64,000 nucleotides of DNA from Hyphomicrobiales bacterium (lineage in GTDB: Bacteria > Pseudomonadota > Alphaproteobacteria > Rhizobiales > Rhizobiaceae), in the NCBI GenBank assembly GCA_900472295.1, contig UCIA01000029.1, forward strand, positions 92,860-156,859. The letters run 5' to 3'. The notes beneath the pieces are model-generated. The model was not told where the DNA came from. It worked only from the letters and a program-made list of their open reading frames with translations, and did not search any database. The translations under genes and the position numbers were made by a program. Positions within the stretch are counted from its first letter, which is position 1. The number at the start of each line of letters is the position of its first letter. Below are positions 15,332 to 23,150 of the stretch, piece after piece.

Positions 15332-15970
15332 TCACGACGCCTGCCGCATGCCGAGCATGTCGGGGGTGCCTCTGGCCAGCACGGGGGCGTGATGGTTGCG
15401 GCGCGAACGCACGACATCCAGCGTGTGTTCGTTGAAGGTCAGCAGCGTGGCGACGACCTGCTGGCTGCCATAGGTGCGCTGATAACCGAGCGGCGTTGCC
15501 AGGAAGTGCAGCTGCAGCGCACGCAGCACCCACATCGGCTCGAACTCGATGATGACCTGGTTGACGTCGCGCTTCAGCCCCCATTCGACGAAGCCGGCGA
15601 TCAGTTCGGTGCCGACCGTCGACACGCCGCGCTTGCCGTCACGATAGCCGGGCGCCACAGCGTAGCGGGTCAGCTCCCAGACCCTCGGTCCAGACGGTGG
15701 CGTGCCTTCATAGAGATCGACCAGCACCTCGGTCAGAAGATGCGGCCGCGTCGTCGGCAGCATGCGCTGGTAGCCGGCAAGTTCGCCGCCGCGGATGACC
15801 AGCTGGTGCACCGCCTCGTCATGATCGAACTGATCGATCTCGAAGCCGTCGGGGCGCTTCAGATCGGTCCAGCCCATCTCCTCGACGAAGATCTTGTAGC
15901 GCAGACGATGGACGGCCTCCCACAGGTCGGGGCGTTCCATCAGTTCCTGAGTTGTAAGGGCAAAAAGCAT
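15332..15970 (-). CDS. Acyl-homoserine-lactone synthase (LuxI family)
   Basis: Makes an N-acyl-homoserine lactone from SAM and an acyl donor. It has 212 aa. All invariant residues are visible: R, F and W in LRYKIFVEEMGW, the two Asp of IDQFDHDEA, R in YQRMLPTTRPHLL, and E/R in VWELTRYAVAP. The start at 15970 (MLFALTTQELM) has AGGAG eight bases upstream; the longer frame to 16009 runs through the predicted -10 box. The luxR gene lies 97 bases upstream on the same strand, the crotonase 15 bases downstream. A palindrome at 16024-16037 is placed exactly for LuxR activation. Confidence 0.95.
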   Translation of the reverse strand: MLFALTTQELMERPDLWEAVHRLRYKIFVEEMGWTDLKRPDGFEIDQFDHDEAVHQLVIRGGELAGYQRMLPTTRPHLLTEVLVDLYEGTPPSGPRVWELTRYAVAPGYRDGKRGVSTVGTELIAGFVEWGLKRDVNQVIIEFEPMWVLRALQLHFLATPLGYQRTYGSQQVVATLLTFNEHTLDVVRSRRNHHAPVLARGTPDMLGMRQAS

Positions 15971-15994
15971 TAGCCGTCTCCTGAGCTTAAGAGG

Positions 15995-16037
15995 AAGATA
16001 CGGCCGCACTTTCCAGATAAAATTGCGTGATCACGCA
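15995..16037 (-). promoter_or_regulatory. Probable lux-box promoter of luxI
   Basis: A perfect 14-bp palindrome TGCGTGATCACGCA (16024-16037) lies upstream of TATCTT (16000-15995 on the minus strand). Its centre is 33 bases from the -10 centre, which is the spacing of a LuxR-type box centred at -42.5. The start of transcription would be near 15988, about 18 bases before the luxI start and just before its AGGAG. Confidence 0.6.
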
Positions 16038-16049
16038 GGCAGGATTTTC

Positions 16050-16070
16050 TAGGTCGGCACGGCCGACCTA
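16050..16070. promoter_or_regulatory. Dyad at the luxR stop codon
   Basis: TAGGTCGG (16050-16057) and CCGACCTA (16063-16070) are perfect inverted repeats around CACGG. The luxR stop codon is inside the right arm. It could be a second lux box 90 bases before luxI or a weak terminator of luxR; there is no T run. Confidence 0.45.
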
Positions 16071-16799
16071 GCTAATATAACCGCGCCTAATCGCTTCGGC
16101 GACAGCTTGCACCCTGTTGACGGCACCGAGTTTACTCTTAGCGTTAAGAAGATGTTTTTCGGATGTGTGCTCCGAGATGCCGAGTATCTGCGAAATCTCC
16201 CATTCGGATTTGCCGACGGCTGCCCATTTCAGGCATTCGCGCTCACGCGGGGTCAATTCGATGTGATCGATAGTGTTGACCGCCTGAGTGTGCAGTTGCA
16301 TGGCGCGGCCGATCGCATAGGTCGACACCAGCGACACCAGTCCGAACTCGGCGCCAGACAATTGGACGGCTTCGCCGCCCAGCGAGACCATGACGATCTG
16401 GCCTTCGAGCGTCACCAGCGGAAAGGCCAGGCCATCGCGAAGCTTGAACTCCGAGGCGTCGCCCATCACCTCGCCGCTGTCCCTGTCGACGCGAATGGCG
16501 CGGGACGCCTCGCGCCATTGGAACGGCGCCTGCAGGTCTTTCATGTGGCTGACGACCGGATCATGGTCGACATAGTTGCGTGAGACATAGCGCTCCAGCC
16601 ATTCCACCGGCCAATCACACAAAAGCACGTGGTCCTTTTGCTGGCCACGCGGGGTGCCGGGCTGCGGAACGGTTCCCGCCATCAGCGCCGTCAGGCCGAA
16701 ATGCGAGGTGACGCCGAGCAATGTTTCACAGACCGCAGCCGCCGTGTCGGCATGCTGCAGCTGGTCCATATATTCCAGTGTGCGATCGAACTGACTCAT
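16068..16799 (-). CDS. LuxR family quorum-sensing regulator
   Basis: AHL-responsive transcription factor, 243 aa, of the usual length. The N-terminal autoinducer domain has Y/D/P in NYVDHDPVV and W in APFQWREA, plus the conserved G of LRDGLAFPL. The C-terminal GerE HTH (from about residue 175) reads LTPRERECLKWAAVGKSEW, then ISQILGISEHTSEKHLLNA and AVNRVQAVAEAIRRGYI. It is encoded just upstream of luxI on the same strand, the classic receptor-synthase pair. Identity of the signal cannot be told from the sequence. Confidence 0.95.
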   Translation of the reverse strand: MSQFDRTLEYMDQLQHADTAAAVCETLLGVTSHFGLTALMAGTVPQPGTPRGQQKDHVLLCDWPVEWLERYVSRNYVDHDPVVSHMKDLQAPFQWREASRAIRVDRDSGEVMGDASEFKLRDGLAFPLVTLEGQIVMVSLGGEAVQLSGAEFGLVSLVSTYAIGRAMQLHTQAVNTIDHIELTPRERECLKWAAVGKSEWEISQILGISEHTSEKHLLNAKSKLGAVNRVQAVAEAIRRGYIS

Positions 16800-17055
16800 C
16801 GCAACATCTACCCCATGTTGCCTACCGCTCTTGAGACCGATGCTACGTGCCTCGCCCGCACTTCGCCATCAACCCCGGATTGCAAGCCGAATGCTTAGTT
16901 TTTTAACGCAGATCCCGCCAACCCCCGGCCGACTCTGCGTGGCTATTTGCAAACTCCCTAAGCATATCCCTAAATTCGCGATTTGAAACCAAAAACCATT
17001 GTGCCTGCGCCGTTTTCGTATCAGAAGCCAACGGCGGGACGGGTGGAGCTCTTTC

Positions 17056-17907
17056 GTGACATATCGCTGGATAGCCATCGCCTTGCTGTCGATGCTGATC
17101 GGAGTGCTGTCGTTTGCCGGCGCCGCGCGCGCCGCGGAACCGCAGGTGCCGGTGCTTTGGGACGCCAAGGAGAGGCTGCCGAAACCGGATCTTTCGGCGC
17201 TTCCCAGGCTCAGATTCCTCACCACCACCGATTTCCCGCCCTTCAACTTTCTCGACGGTGCCGGTCGGCTGTCCGGCTTCCATATCGACCTGGCACGGGC
17301 GATTTGCGCCGAACTTGACGTCGCCGACAAATGCCAGATCCAGGCCCTGCCCTGGGCCGAACTCGACGACGCGTTGCAGAAGGGCGAAGGCGAGGCGATC
17401 ATCGCCGGCATCGCCGCGACACCTGAAACGCGGTCGAAATACAGTTTCTCCCGCTCCTATCTGCAGTTTCCGGCGCGCTTCATCATGCCGAAGGCCAAGG
17501 CCCTCGCCGAGCCGATCCTCGACAAATTGCGCAGCAAACGGGTCGGCGTGCTGGCCGGCTCGGCACATGAAAAGATGCTGCGCGATTATTTCGGCAATGT
17601 GCAGATCGTCCCTTTTGACAGGCCGGACGACCTTTATGGCGACTTGAAGGGCGGTAAGATCGACGCTGCCTTTGGCGACGGCATGCGCTTTTCCTTCTGG
17701 CTGGGCGGCTCGGACGCGGCCGGTTGCTGCCGCTTTGCCGGCGGCCCTTATCTCGCGCCGGAATATCTGGGGTCCGGCATGGCCATTGCCACCCGAGCCG
17801 GCGACCCGGCACTGGCCGCCGCCATGGACTACGCGCTGCAGGAGATATCGGTGAAGGGTACCTTCGCCGAATTCTATTTGCGCTACTTCCCGGTCAGCTT
17901 TTTCTGA
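17056..17907 (+). CDS. Orphan periplasmic amino-acid-type binding protein
   Basis: SBP_bac_3 family protein, 283 aa. A GTG start at 17056 is chosen: GGAG lies eight bases upstream and the product then starts with a signal peptide (VTYRWIAIALLSMLIGVLSF, cleaved after ARA-AEP). The mature part has FLTTTDFPPFNFLDGAGRL, FHIDLARAICAELDV, AIIAGIAATPETRSKYSFS and KGTFAEFYLRYFP. No permease or ATPase gene is near: luxR is divergent upstream and a TerB-like gene convergent downstream. It could serve a distant transporter or act as a sensor. Short tandem repeats overlap its stop codon. An ATG at 16999 in the same frame has no ribosome site and would bury the signal peptide. Confidence 0.88.
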   Translation: MTYRWIAIALLSMLIGVLSFAGAARAAEPQVPVLWDAKERLPKPDLSALPRLRFLTTTDFPPFNFLDGAGRLSGFHIDLARAICAELDVADKCQIQALPWAELDDALQKGEGEAIIAGIAATPETRSKYSFSRSYLQFPARFIMPKAKALAEPILDKLRSKRVGVLAGSAHEKMLRDYFGNVQIVPFDRPDDLYGDLKGGKIDAAFGDGMRFSFWLGGSDAAGCCRFAGGPYLAPEYLGSGMAIATRAGDPALAAAMDYALQEISVKGTFAEFYLRYFPVSFF

Positions 17908-17967
17908 TCCGGCCCCGGTCAGCTTTTCTGATCCGGCCCGGTCAGTTTCTACTGAGACTGCTGATAC

Positions 17968-18381
17968 TCACGTCAGCGTGCGCAGGCGCGCCTTCGCCCC
18001 GCGCGCGATGGCTGCAGCGGTCAGCGTGTCGAGATCGAGCTGGCGCCGGATGAGCTGCAGCACCCGCAATTCCTCCATGCGCATTTCGAGATCGACAGCA
18101 GCGACCTCGAAGGCCGCGGCATAGGCGGTGTCGTGCAGGCGCTCCGGCAAAGCCTCGGCGACACGTTCGAGAACGCCTTCCAACCCGTCCTTTTCATGCA
18201 GCATCTTCTGGCAGTCCTGAGCGATGGCGATCAGCCTGTCCCGCTTGAAATCCTCTAACACCGGCCAGCTGCGGACGACGTCGCCGATGCGCGCCAGTTC
18301 GACATCGGTCATGTCGCGATCGGAAGCCGAGGTGATGACCATCAGGTAGATCAGGGCTTCATGGGTGGACGGCAACGGCAT
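17968..18381 (-). CDS. TerB-like (tellurite resistance B) protein
   Basis: An all-helical protein of 137 aa in the TerB/DjlA fold family. Features are STHEALIYLMVITSASDRDMTDVELARIG at the N-terminus (a D-x3-D/E acidic pattern typical of TerB metal sites) and a C-terminal ARGAKARLR tail. Family members are cytoplasmic; their function outside tellurite operons is unknown. No other ter gene is present, so tellurite resistance should not be assumed. Monocistronic, divergent from lysS. Confidence 0.8.
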   Translation of the reverse strand: MPLPSTHEALIYLMVITSASDRDMTDVELARIGDVVRSWPVLEDFKRDRLIAIAQDCQKMLHEKDGLEGVLERVAEALPERLHDTAYAAAFEVAAVDLEMRMEELRVLQLIRRQLDLDTLTAAAIARGAKARLRTLT

Positions 18382-18540
18382 TCAAAACTCCTTGATGATG
18401 ACGATCTGAAGTAGGAACGCCACGGAAGCGCCGCAAGGAAAAACAGCCGCAATCGTTGACGCCCAAGGCGGGCACGCCTAGAGACCGGTTGAAAAACTCC
18501 CACTCCGGCGATGCCGGCGCATGATTTGGAAAACAGGACC

Positions 18541-20190
18541 ATGGCGGGATCAAACATCATCGATCTCAATCCCGAGCTGCTGGCGGCCGCGACCGAGAGC
18601 AAGGCGTGGCCGTTCGAGGAAGCCAAAAAAATCATCGAGCGCTACAAGGGCGCCGACTTTCCCGAAACGATCCTGTTTGAGACCGGCTATGGTCCGTCGG
18701 GCCTGCCGCATATCGGCACGTTCGGCGAGGTGGCGCGCACCTCGATGGTACGCCATGCCTTCCGCGTGCTGACGCAGGATAAGGTCGCGACCAAGCTGCT
18801 GTGCTTCTCCGACGATATGGACGGCATGCGCAAGATCCCCGACAATGTCCCGGATCGCGCAGCGCTCGAGCCCTATCTGCATATGCCGCTGTCGGCGGTG
18901 CCCAACCCGTTCGGCGGCGACTATGCGAGCTTTGGCGACCACAACAATGCGATGCTGTGCCGCTTCCTCGACACGTTCGGCTTTGACTACGAGTTCGCCA
19001 GCGCGACGCAGTACTACAGATCGGGCCGTTTCGATGCGATGCTGCTGCGCGCCGCCGAACGCTACGACAAGATCATGGCGGTGATGCTGCCGACGCTCGG
19101 ACCGGAGCGCCAGGCGACCTACAGCCCATTCCTGCCGATCTCGCCCCGGAGCGGCCGCGTGCTCTACGTGCCTATGAAGCATGTCGACGCCAAGGCCGGC
19201 ACCATCACCTTCGACGATGAGGGCACCGAGACCACGCTTTCGGTCACCGGCGGTAAGGTCAAGCTGCAGTGGAAGCCGGATTTCGGCATGCGTTGGGCAG
19301 CACTCGGCGTCGATTTCGAAATGTTCGGCAAGGACCACCAGACCAATGCGGTGGTCTACGACCGCATCTGCAACATTCTGGGCGGGCGCGCGCCGGAGCA
19401 TTTCGTCTATGAGCTGTTCCTGGACGAGAACGGCCAGAAGATCTCGAAGTCGAAGGGCAACGGCCTGACTATCGACGAATGGCTGACCTATGCGCCGACG
19501 GAAAGCCTCGGGCTCTACATGTACCAGAGGCCGCGGCAGGCCAAGAAGCTCTATTTCGATGTCATCCCGAGGGCCGTGGACGAGTATTATACCTTCCTCG
19601 CCGCCTACCCGCGGCAGGACTGGAAGGAGCGGCTGGGCAATCCGGTCTGGCATATGCATGACGGCAACCCGCCGCTCGTCGACATGCCGGTGCCGTTCTC
19701 GCTGCTGCTCAACCTGGTCAGCGCCTCCAATGCGCAGAACAAGGATGTGCTGTGGGGCTTCATCTCGCGCCACGCGACCAATGTGACGCCGAAGACTCAT
19801 CCGGAGCTCGACCAGCTGGTCGGCCATGCGATCCGTTATTTCGACGATTTCGTGCGACCGACAAAAACCTTCCGCCCGGCCGACGAGGTCGAGCGCGAAG
19901 CACTGCAGGCCCTCGACAAGGCACTCGGCGAATTGCCGGCAGATGCAAGCGGCGAAGCGATCCAGAACGCTTCGCTCAACGTGGCGCGCAAGATCGAACG
20001 CTATCAGGATCATTCCAAGCAAAGCCCGGAAGGCGGCCCCGGCGTATCGGGCGCCTTCTTCCAGATGATCTACCAGGTGCTGATCGGCCAGGAACGCGGC
20101 CCGCGCTTCGGCTCGTTCGCCGCGCTCTACGGCATTGCGGAGACCCGCGCGCTCATTGAGCGGGCGCTGGCTGGGGAGCTGGCGGCGTAG
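18541..20190 (+). CDS. lysS: Class I lysyl-tRNA synthetase
   Basis: Charges tRNA-Lys. It has 549 aa and is the archaeal-type class I enzyme that alphaproteobacteria use in place of class II LysRS. The HIGH-like motif is in GYGPSGLPHIGTFGEVAR (about residues 49-66), the KMSKS motif is KISKSKGNG (about residue 300), with GKDHQTNA before it. The C-terminal helical anticodon domain ends ALAGELAA. The start at 18541 (MAGSNIIDLN) is preceded by CAGGACC; the in-frame ATG at 18511 is less likely. TTGACG-17-TAGAGA (about 18441-18469) is a possible promoter. Its last 38 bases overlap the convergent nuclease-fold gene. Confidence 0.95.
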   Translation: MAGSNIIDLNPELLAAATESKAWPFEEAKKIIERYKGADFPETILFETGYGPSGLPHIGTFGEVARTSMVRHAFRVLTQDKVATKLLCFSDDMDGMRKIPDNVPDRAALEPYLHMPLSAVPNPFGGDYASFGDHNNAMLCRFLDTFGFDYEFASATQYYRSGRFDAMLLRAAERYDKIMAVMLPTLGPERQATYSPFLPISPRSGRVLYVPMKHVDAKAGTITFDDEGTETTLSVTGGKVKLQWKPDFGMRWAALGVDFEMFGKDHQTNAVVYDRICNILGGRAPEHFVYELFLDENGQKISKSKGNGLTIDEWLTYAPTESLGLYMYQRPRQAKKLYFDVIPRAVDEYYTFLAAYPRQDWKERLGNPVWHMHDGNPPLVDMPVPFSLLLNLVSASNAQNKDVLWGFISRHATNVTPKTHPELDQLVGHAIRYFDDFVRPTKTFRPADEVEREALQALDKALGELPADASGEAIQNASLNVARKIERYQDHSKQSPEGGPGVSGAFFQMIYQVLIGQERGPRFGSFAALYGIAETRALIERALAGELAA

Positions 20191-21034
20191 CGTCCGTCCC
20201 GGCCGGCGGCATCTCGGTCACCGGGGCATCGAGGATTGGTTGCGACGCCGTCGGGGCGGCAACAGGCATTGGCGCCGGCGGCAGGCCGCCAAGATCGGGG
20301 GCCGCGCCGAAGATGCCCTTTTTGTCGGCGCGCGCCTTGTCGCCCGCTTCGACATAAGGGCCGCCTGCCACAGCGCGCGCCCAGCCGTTTTCGACCAGCC
20401 ACTGACCGACATCCAGTCTGCCGATGCGGCATTCGGCGGCGATCAGGTTGCGATCGGCTTCCGGCGGCACCTTGCACGCCACGGCCCGGCCGCGCAGGAA
20501 AGACCGGAACGCGGTGCGCGCCCTGATACCGCAAGCCCAGGACTTGCCGTCCTCGCTGCACGTCTCGTCCTGCCTGACGATGTCGATGCCGGAGACCGCC
20601 ACGGAATAACCATTGGCCTCGATCAGGCCAGCGGCGGATGCGACCGGCTGGAACAGTTTCGTCCCGCCCCAGTCGTCGACGGCTCTGCGCCCACGCGGCT
20701 TGGGCGGTCCGGCCAGCGCGAGGTCGCTCAATGGCGGGCGCGGCTCGACCCGTTCGAGATCTTCCGGGGCCAGCGGCGGCGGTGCGATGGCCTCGGGATC
20801 GATCGCCCTCGAATGCACCGGAGGAGAATGCACCGGAGGCTCGGCGGGCTCGATCTGGGGAATGGCTGATGTCGCCGGTTCCTCGGGCACGGCCTCGGTG
20901 CCCGCGTCGATCGGATCGATCTGGTCGACGACGACGCTGCTCTGCTCAGGCTGCAGGATGCGGCCGCCAAGGACAACCAGAGCCACCATGGCCGGCACTG
21001 CCAGCACGGCCAGGACCAGTTGCAGCAGCCGCAC
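20153..21034 (-). CDS. Degenerate thermonuclease-fold (SNase-like) protein
   Basis: A protein of about 293 aa: N-terminal membrane anchor or signal (LLQLVLAVLAVPAMVALVVL), a long Pro/Glu-rich periplasmic linker (to about 115), an SNase-like domain (about 120-225) and a Pro/Ala-rich tail. The fold is suggested by the two-Cys segment ETCSEDGKSWACGIRARTAF and by QWLVENGWARAV. The catalytic pieces of true nucleases (the D-x-P-E after GID and the second Arg in a D-R-Y-G-R motif) are replaced, here by DIVRQDE and PPEADRNLI, so it is probably inactive as a nuclease. I prefer the GTG start at 21034, which overlaps the stop of the S24 gene as TAGTG; an ATG at 21067 would overlap it by 34 bases. Confidence 0.72.
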   Translation of the reverse strand: MRLLQLVLAVLAVPAMVALVVLGGRILQPEQSSVVVDQIDPIDAGTEAVPEEPATSAIPQIEPAEPPVHSPPVHSRAIDPEAIAPPPLAPEDLERVEPRPPLSDLALAGPPKPRGRRAVDDWGGTKLFQPVASAAGLIEANGYSVAVSGIDIVRQDETCSEDGKSWACGIRARTAFRSFLRGRAVACKVPPEADRNLIAAECRIGRLDVGQWLVENGWARAVAGGPYVEAGDKARADKKGIFGAAPDLGGLPPAPMPVAAPTASQPILDAPVTEMPPAGTDATPPAPQPAPAQ

Positions 21035-21702
21035 TACTGGCTTGCCCAGACGATGCGCGCCACCCATTCGACATCGCGCATGGCGATATCGCGGTCGGGG
21101 TGGTCGGGATTGAGCGAGATCAGCAGGATCGATTTCGTCGTCTGGCGGTCGAGCACCTTGGCCATGACCTCGCCCGCATTGGTCTTGACGACGACGCGGT
21201 CGCCCTTGCGAGTAACGGCGCCCGGCTCGACGATCAGCACGTCTCCATTGCGGTAGAGCGGCAGCATGGAATCGCCCTGCACCTGCAACGCATAGGAAGT
21301 ATCGGTCGCGCGTGCCGGAAGCTCGACAAGGTCCCAGCCCTGGCCGGAGGGATAGCCGGCATCGTCGAAGAAGCCGCCGGCGCCGGCCTGGGCAAAGCCG
21401 AGCAATGGCACCGCCGAACGCTGCACGGCTGCCGAGCCTGAAGCGGTCATGGAGCCTGAAGTGGCTTTGGCACGGCCTTCGACCAGCCCGGTGAATTCGT
21501 CGAGCGAAGCGCCTGTCGCCTCGATGATCTTGGCCAGCGATTCGGTCGACGGCCAGCGCGGCCGCCCATCCGAGGACAGCCGCTTGGATTTGTTGAAAGC
21601 GGTGGAATCCAGACCGGCTCGCCGGGCCAGGCCCGAGGCCGACAGCGAATAGCGCTCGGCGAGAGCGTCGATAGCGGCCCAGACGCGATCATGCGAGAGC
21701 AA
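21034..21702 (-). CDS. HTH/S24 peptidase-type transcriptional repressor
   Basis: LexA/CI-like repressor, 222 aa. The N-terminal HTH includes LSASGLARRAGLDSTAFNKS, and the C-terminal S24 domain has the nucleophile Ser in QGDSMLPLYRNGDVLIVEPG and the base Lys in GEVMAKVL. An Ala-Gly in FAQAGAGGF is a possible self-cleavage site. It starts at a TTG (21702) with GGGAG six bases upstream; the encoded MLSHDRVWAAIDALAERY is what Rhizobiales homologues begin with. GAGAGC-5-GCTCTC spans the ribosome site and start, a possible self-operator. The next gene starts inside its stop codon, so the two are translated together. Inducer and regulon are unknown. Confidence 0.85.
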   Translation of the reverse strand: MLSHDRVWAAIDALAERYSLSASGLARRAGLDSTAFNKSKRLSSDGRPRWPSTESLAKIIEATGASLDEFTGLVEGRAKATSGSMTASGSAAVQRSAVPLLGFAQAGAGGFFDDAGYPSGQGWDLVELPARATDTSYALQVQGDSMLPLYRNGDVLIVEPGAVTRKGDRVVVKTNAGEVMAKVLDRQTTKSILLISLNPDHPDRDIAMRDVEWVARIVWASQ

Positions 21703-21721
21703 TTCGCTCTCCCTTTGGATG

Positions 21722-21770
21722 GAGCATGATCTTGTCCAGAAACCGGTACCCGCTTTTTTGGATCATGCTC
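21722..21770. repeat. Rhizobial palindromic repeat, GAGCATGAT type, copy 1
   Basis: A 49-bp imperfect palindrome bounded by GAGCATGAT and ATCATGCTC. Copies 2 and 3 are at 53009-53057 and 60688-60735. It lies directly upstream of the S24 repressor ribosome site, so it may sit in the promoter or leader of that gene. Confidence 0.75.
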
Positions 21771-21867
21771 AAAAACAGGAAAAAATACCTGTCCTTCATA
21801 AGAGCGGAGGCCAGCCTTGTCCAGCGTTTGTGTTGGCCTGGGGCAAGCATGGCACAGTTTTGCGTGC

Positions 21868-22791
21868 CTATTCCGCCTTGATGTCGAGCGGTCGCGCCTC
21901 GCGCGCGCCATTGTCGCGCGCCAGCCAGCCGGCAAGCGCCGCGCGCAGCGCCTGGACCCGCCGCGTCGCCATTTGCGACCATTCCAGCAGCGGCCACAGG
22001 GTCAACTGCACGACATCATTGCGTGGCACGCCGGTCGCGCCCATGGGGGCGTTGCACGGGCCGGGCACACGATAGGTGCCGAACATCCAGTCGAAGAACG
22101 GGAACACGTTGGCGAGGTTCTTGCCGTAGGCCTCGGGCATATCGGCATGGTGCCAGCGATGGAAGCGCGGCGAGGCGACCAGCATGCGCAGCGGGCCGTG
22201 CCCCCAGTCGACATCTATATGGACGTAGATGTTGTGCAGCAACAGGATCAACGCACCGATGCCGATGGCGCCCGCAGGCAGGCCGAGCCAAGTCAGCAAG
22301 ATGGTGTAGGAGCTCCACATCACCAGTGATTCCAGCACGTGGATGCGGTAGGTCGTCAGTGCATTGACGACGGGATCGGAATGGTGGATCGCGTGCACCG
22401 GCCACAGCCATTTCATGTGCATGAGGCGATGGTTCCAGTAGTTGGCGAAATCATGCGCCAGTATGGCGACAAGGCTGAGCGCCCAGACCGGCAGGTTTTC
22501 CCAGACGGTGCCCGGCACGCTGGGGATGCCCAGCAGCCCGTAAAGCGTCTTGATCTGCTCGGAGAGCAGCCAGATGCCGGGAACCAGCACGATGTTGATG
22601 TGGAAGATGGCCAATGTCGCCGCCACACTCTCGACAGCGCGCCGCGACCACGAAAGCCGCCAGCCCTTGCGGGCAATGTCGAGGGCGAGCAGCAGAAGCA
22701 GGAATGCAAAGACGCACTGCTTGCCGGGATCATATATCTGACCCCGCCAGGCATCGAAAACCAAGGCCATGAAATTGACGATGCTGTCCAC
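21868..22791 (-). CDS. Sterol desaturase/fatty-acid hydroxylase family protein
   Basis: Integral-membrane di-iron enzyme, 307 aa. The eight-His signature is complete: HDFANYWNHRLMH, then HAIHH, then FHRWHH. About four to six membrane helices are seen (for example CVFAFLLLLLALDIA, LAIFHINIVLVPGIWLL, GAIGIGALILLLHNIYV). Bacterial members hydroxylate or desaturate lipids, carotenoids or sterol-like compounds; the substrate cannot be told here. It is monocistronic and divergent from the ankyrin gene 359 bases away. Confidence 0.9.
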   Translation of the reverse strand: MDSIVNFMALVFDAWRGQIYDPGKQCVFAFLLLLLALDIARKGWRLSWSRRAVESVAATLAIFHINIVLVPGIWLLSEQIKTLYGLLGIPSVPGTVWENLPVWALSLVAILAHDFANYWNHRLMHMKWLWPVHAIHHSDPVVNALTTYRIHVLESLVMWSSYTILLTWLGLPAGAIGIGALILLLHNIYVHIDVDWGHGPLRMLVASPRFHRWHHADMPEAYGKNLANVFPFFDWMFGTYRVPGPCNAPMGATGVPRNDVVQLTLWPLLEWSQMATRRVQALRAALAGWLARDNGAREARPLDIKAE

Positions 22792-23150
22792 GCCGCGCTC
22801 CCGACCGCGCCGGGAGCGCAGGCGATCCTGTCGCGAAGCCGGCCCGGCAGTGCAGCCTTAACCGACTTTGCTTAAGACCTGTTGAATCCGGGCTTTGGCA
22901 TTGGAGCTTCTTGCGATGGCTACCGGCCGGACAACGACGGGGCTGAAACTCTTGCACGATCGACCGTTCCCGATCGTCCTGCCGATCACGTTGACCGAGG
23001 CCGGGAAATGACACTATGGTCGAGGCTGCGGTTGCAAGCCGCTTCCGGGTCCGCGGGAAGGGTTGAACCCACTTGCTTCGATGAGCTGACATCGCAAACC
23101 TTTGTGCAGCCGAATTTGCGGACCTTCGGCGAAACCGCACGGAGGTTTCC
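22792..23150. other. Divergent intergenic region
   Basis: 359 bases with no supported gene. The only signal I see is a promoter-like TTGACC (22991-22996), 17-base spacer, CTATGG (23014-23019) facing the ankyrin gene, whose GGAGG ribosome site is at about 23141-23145. Confidence 0.4.
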
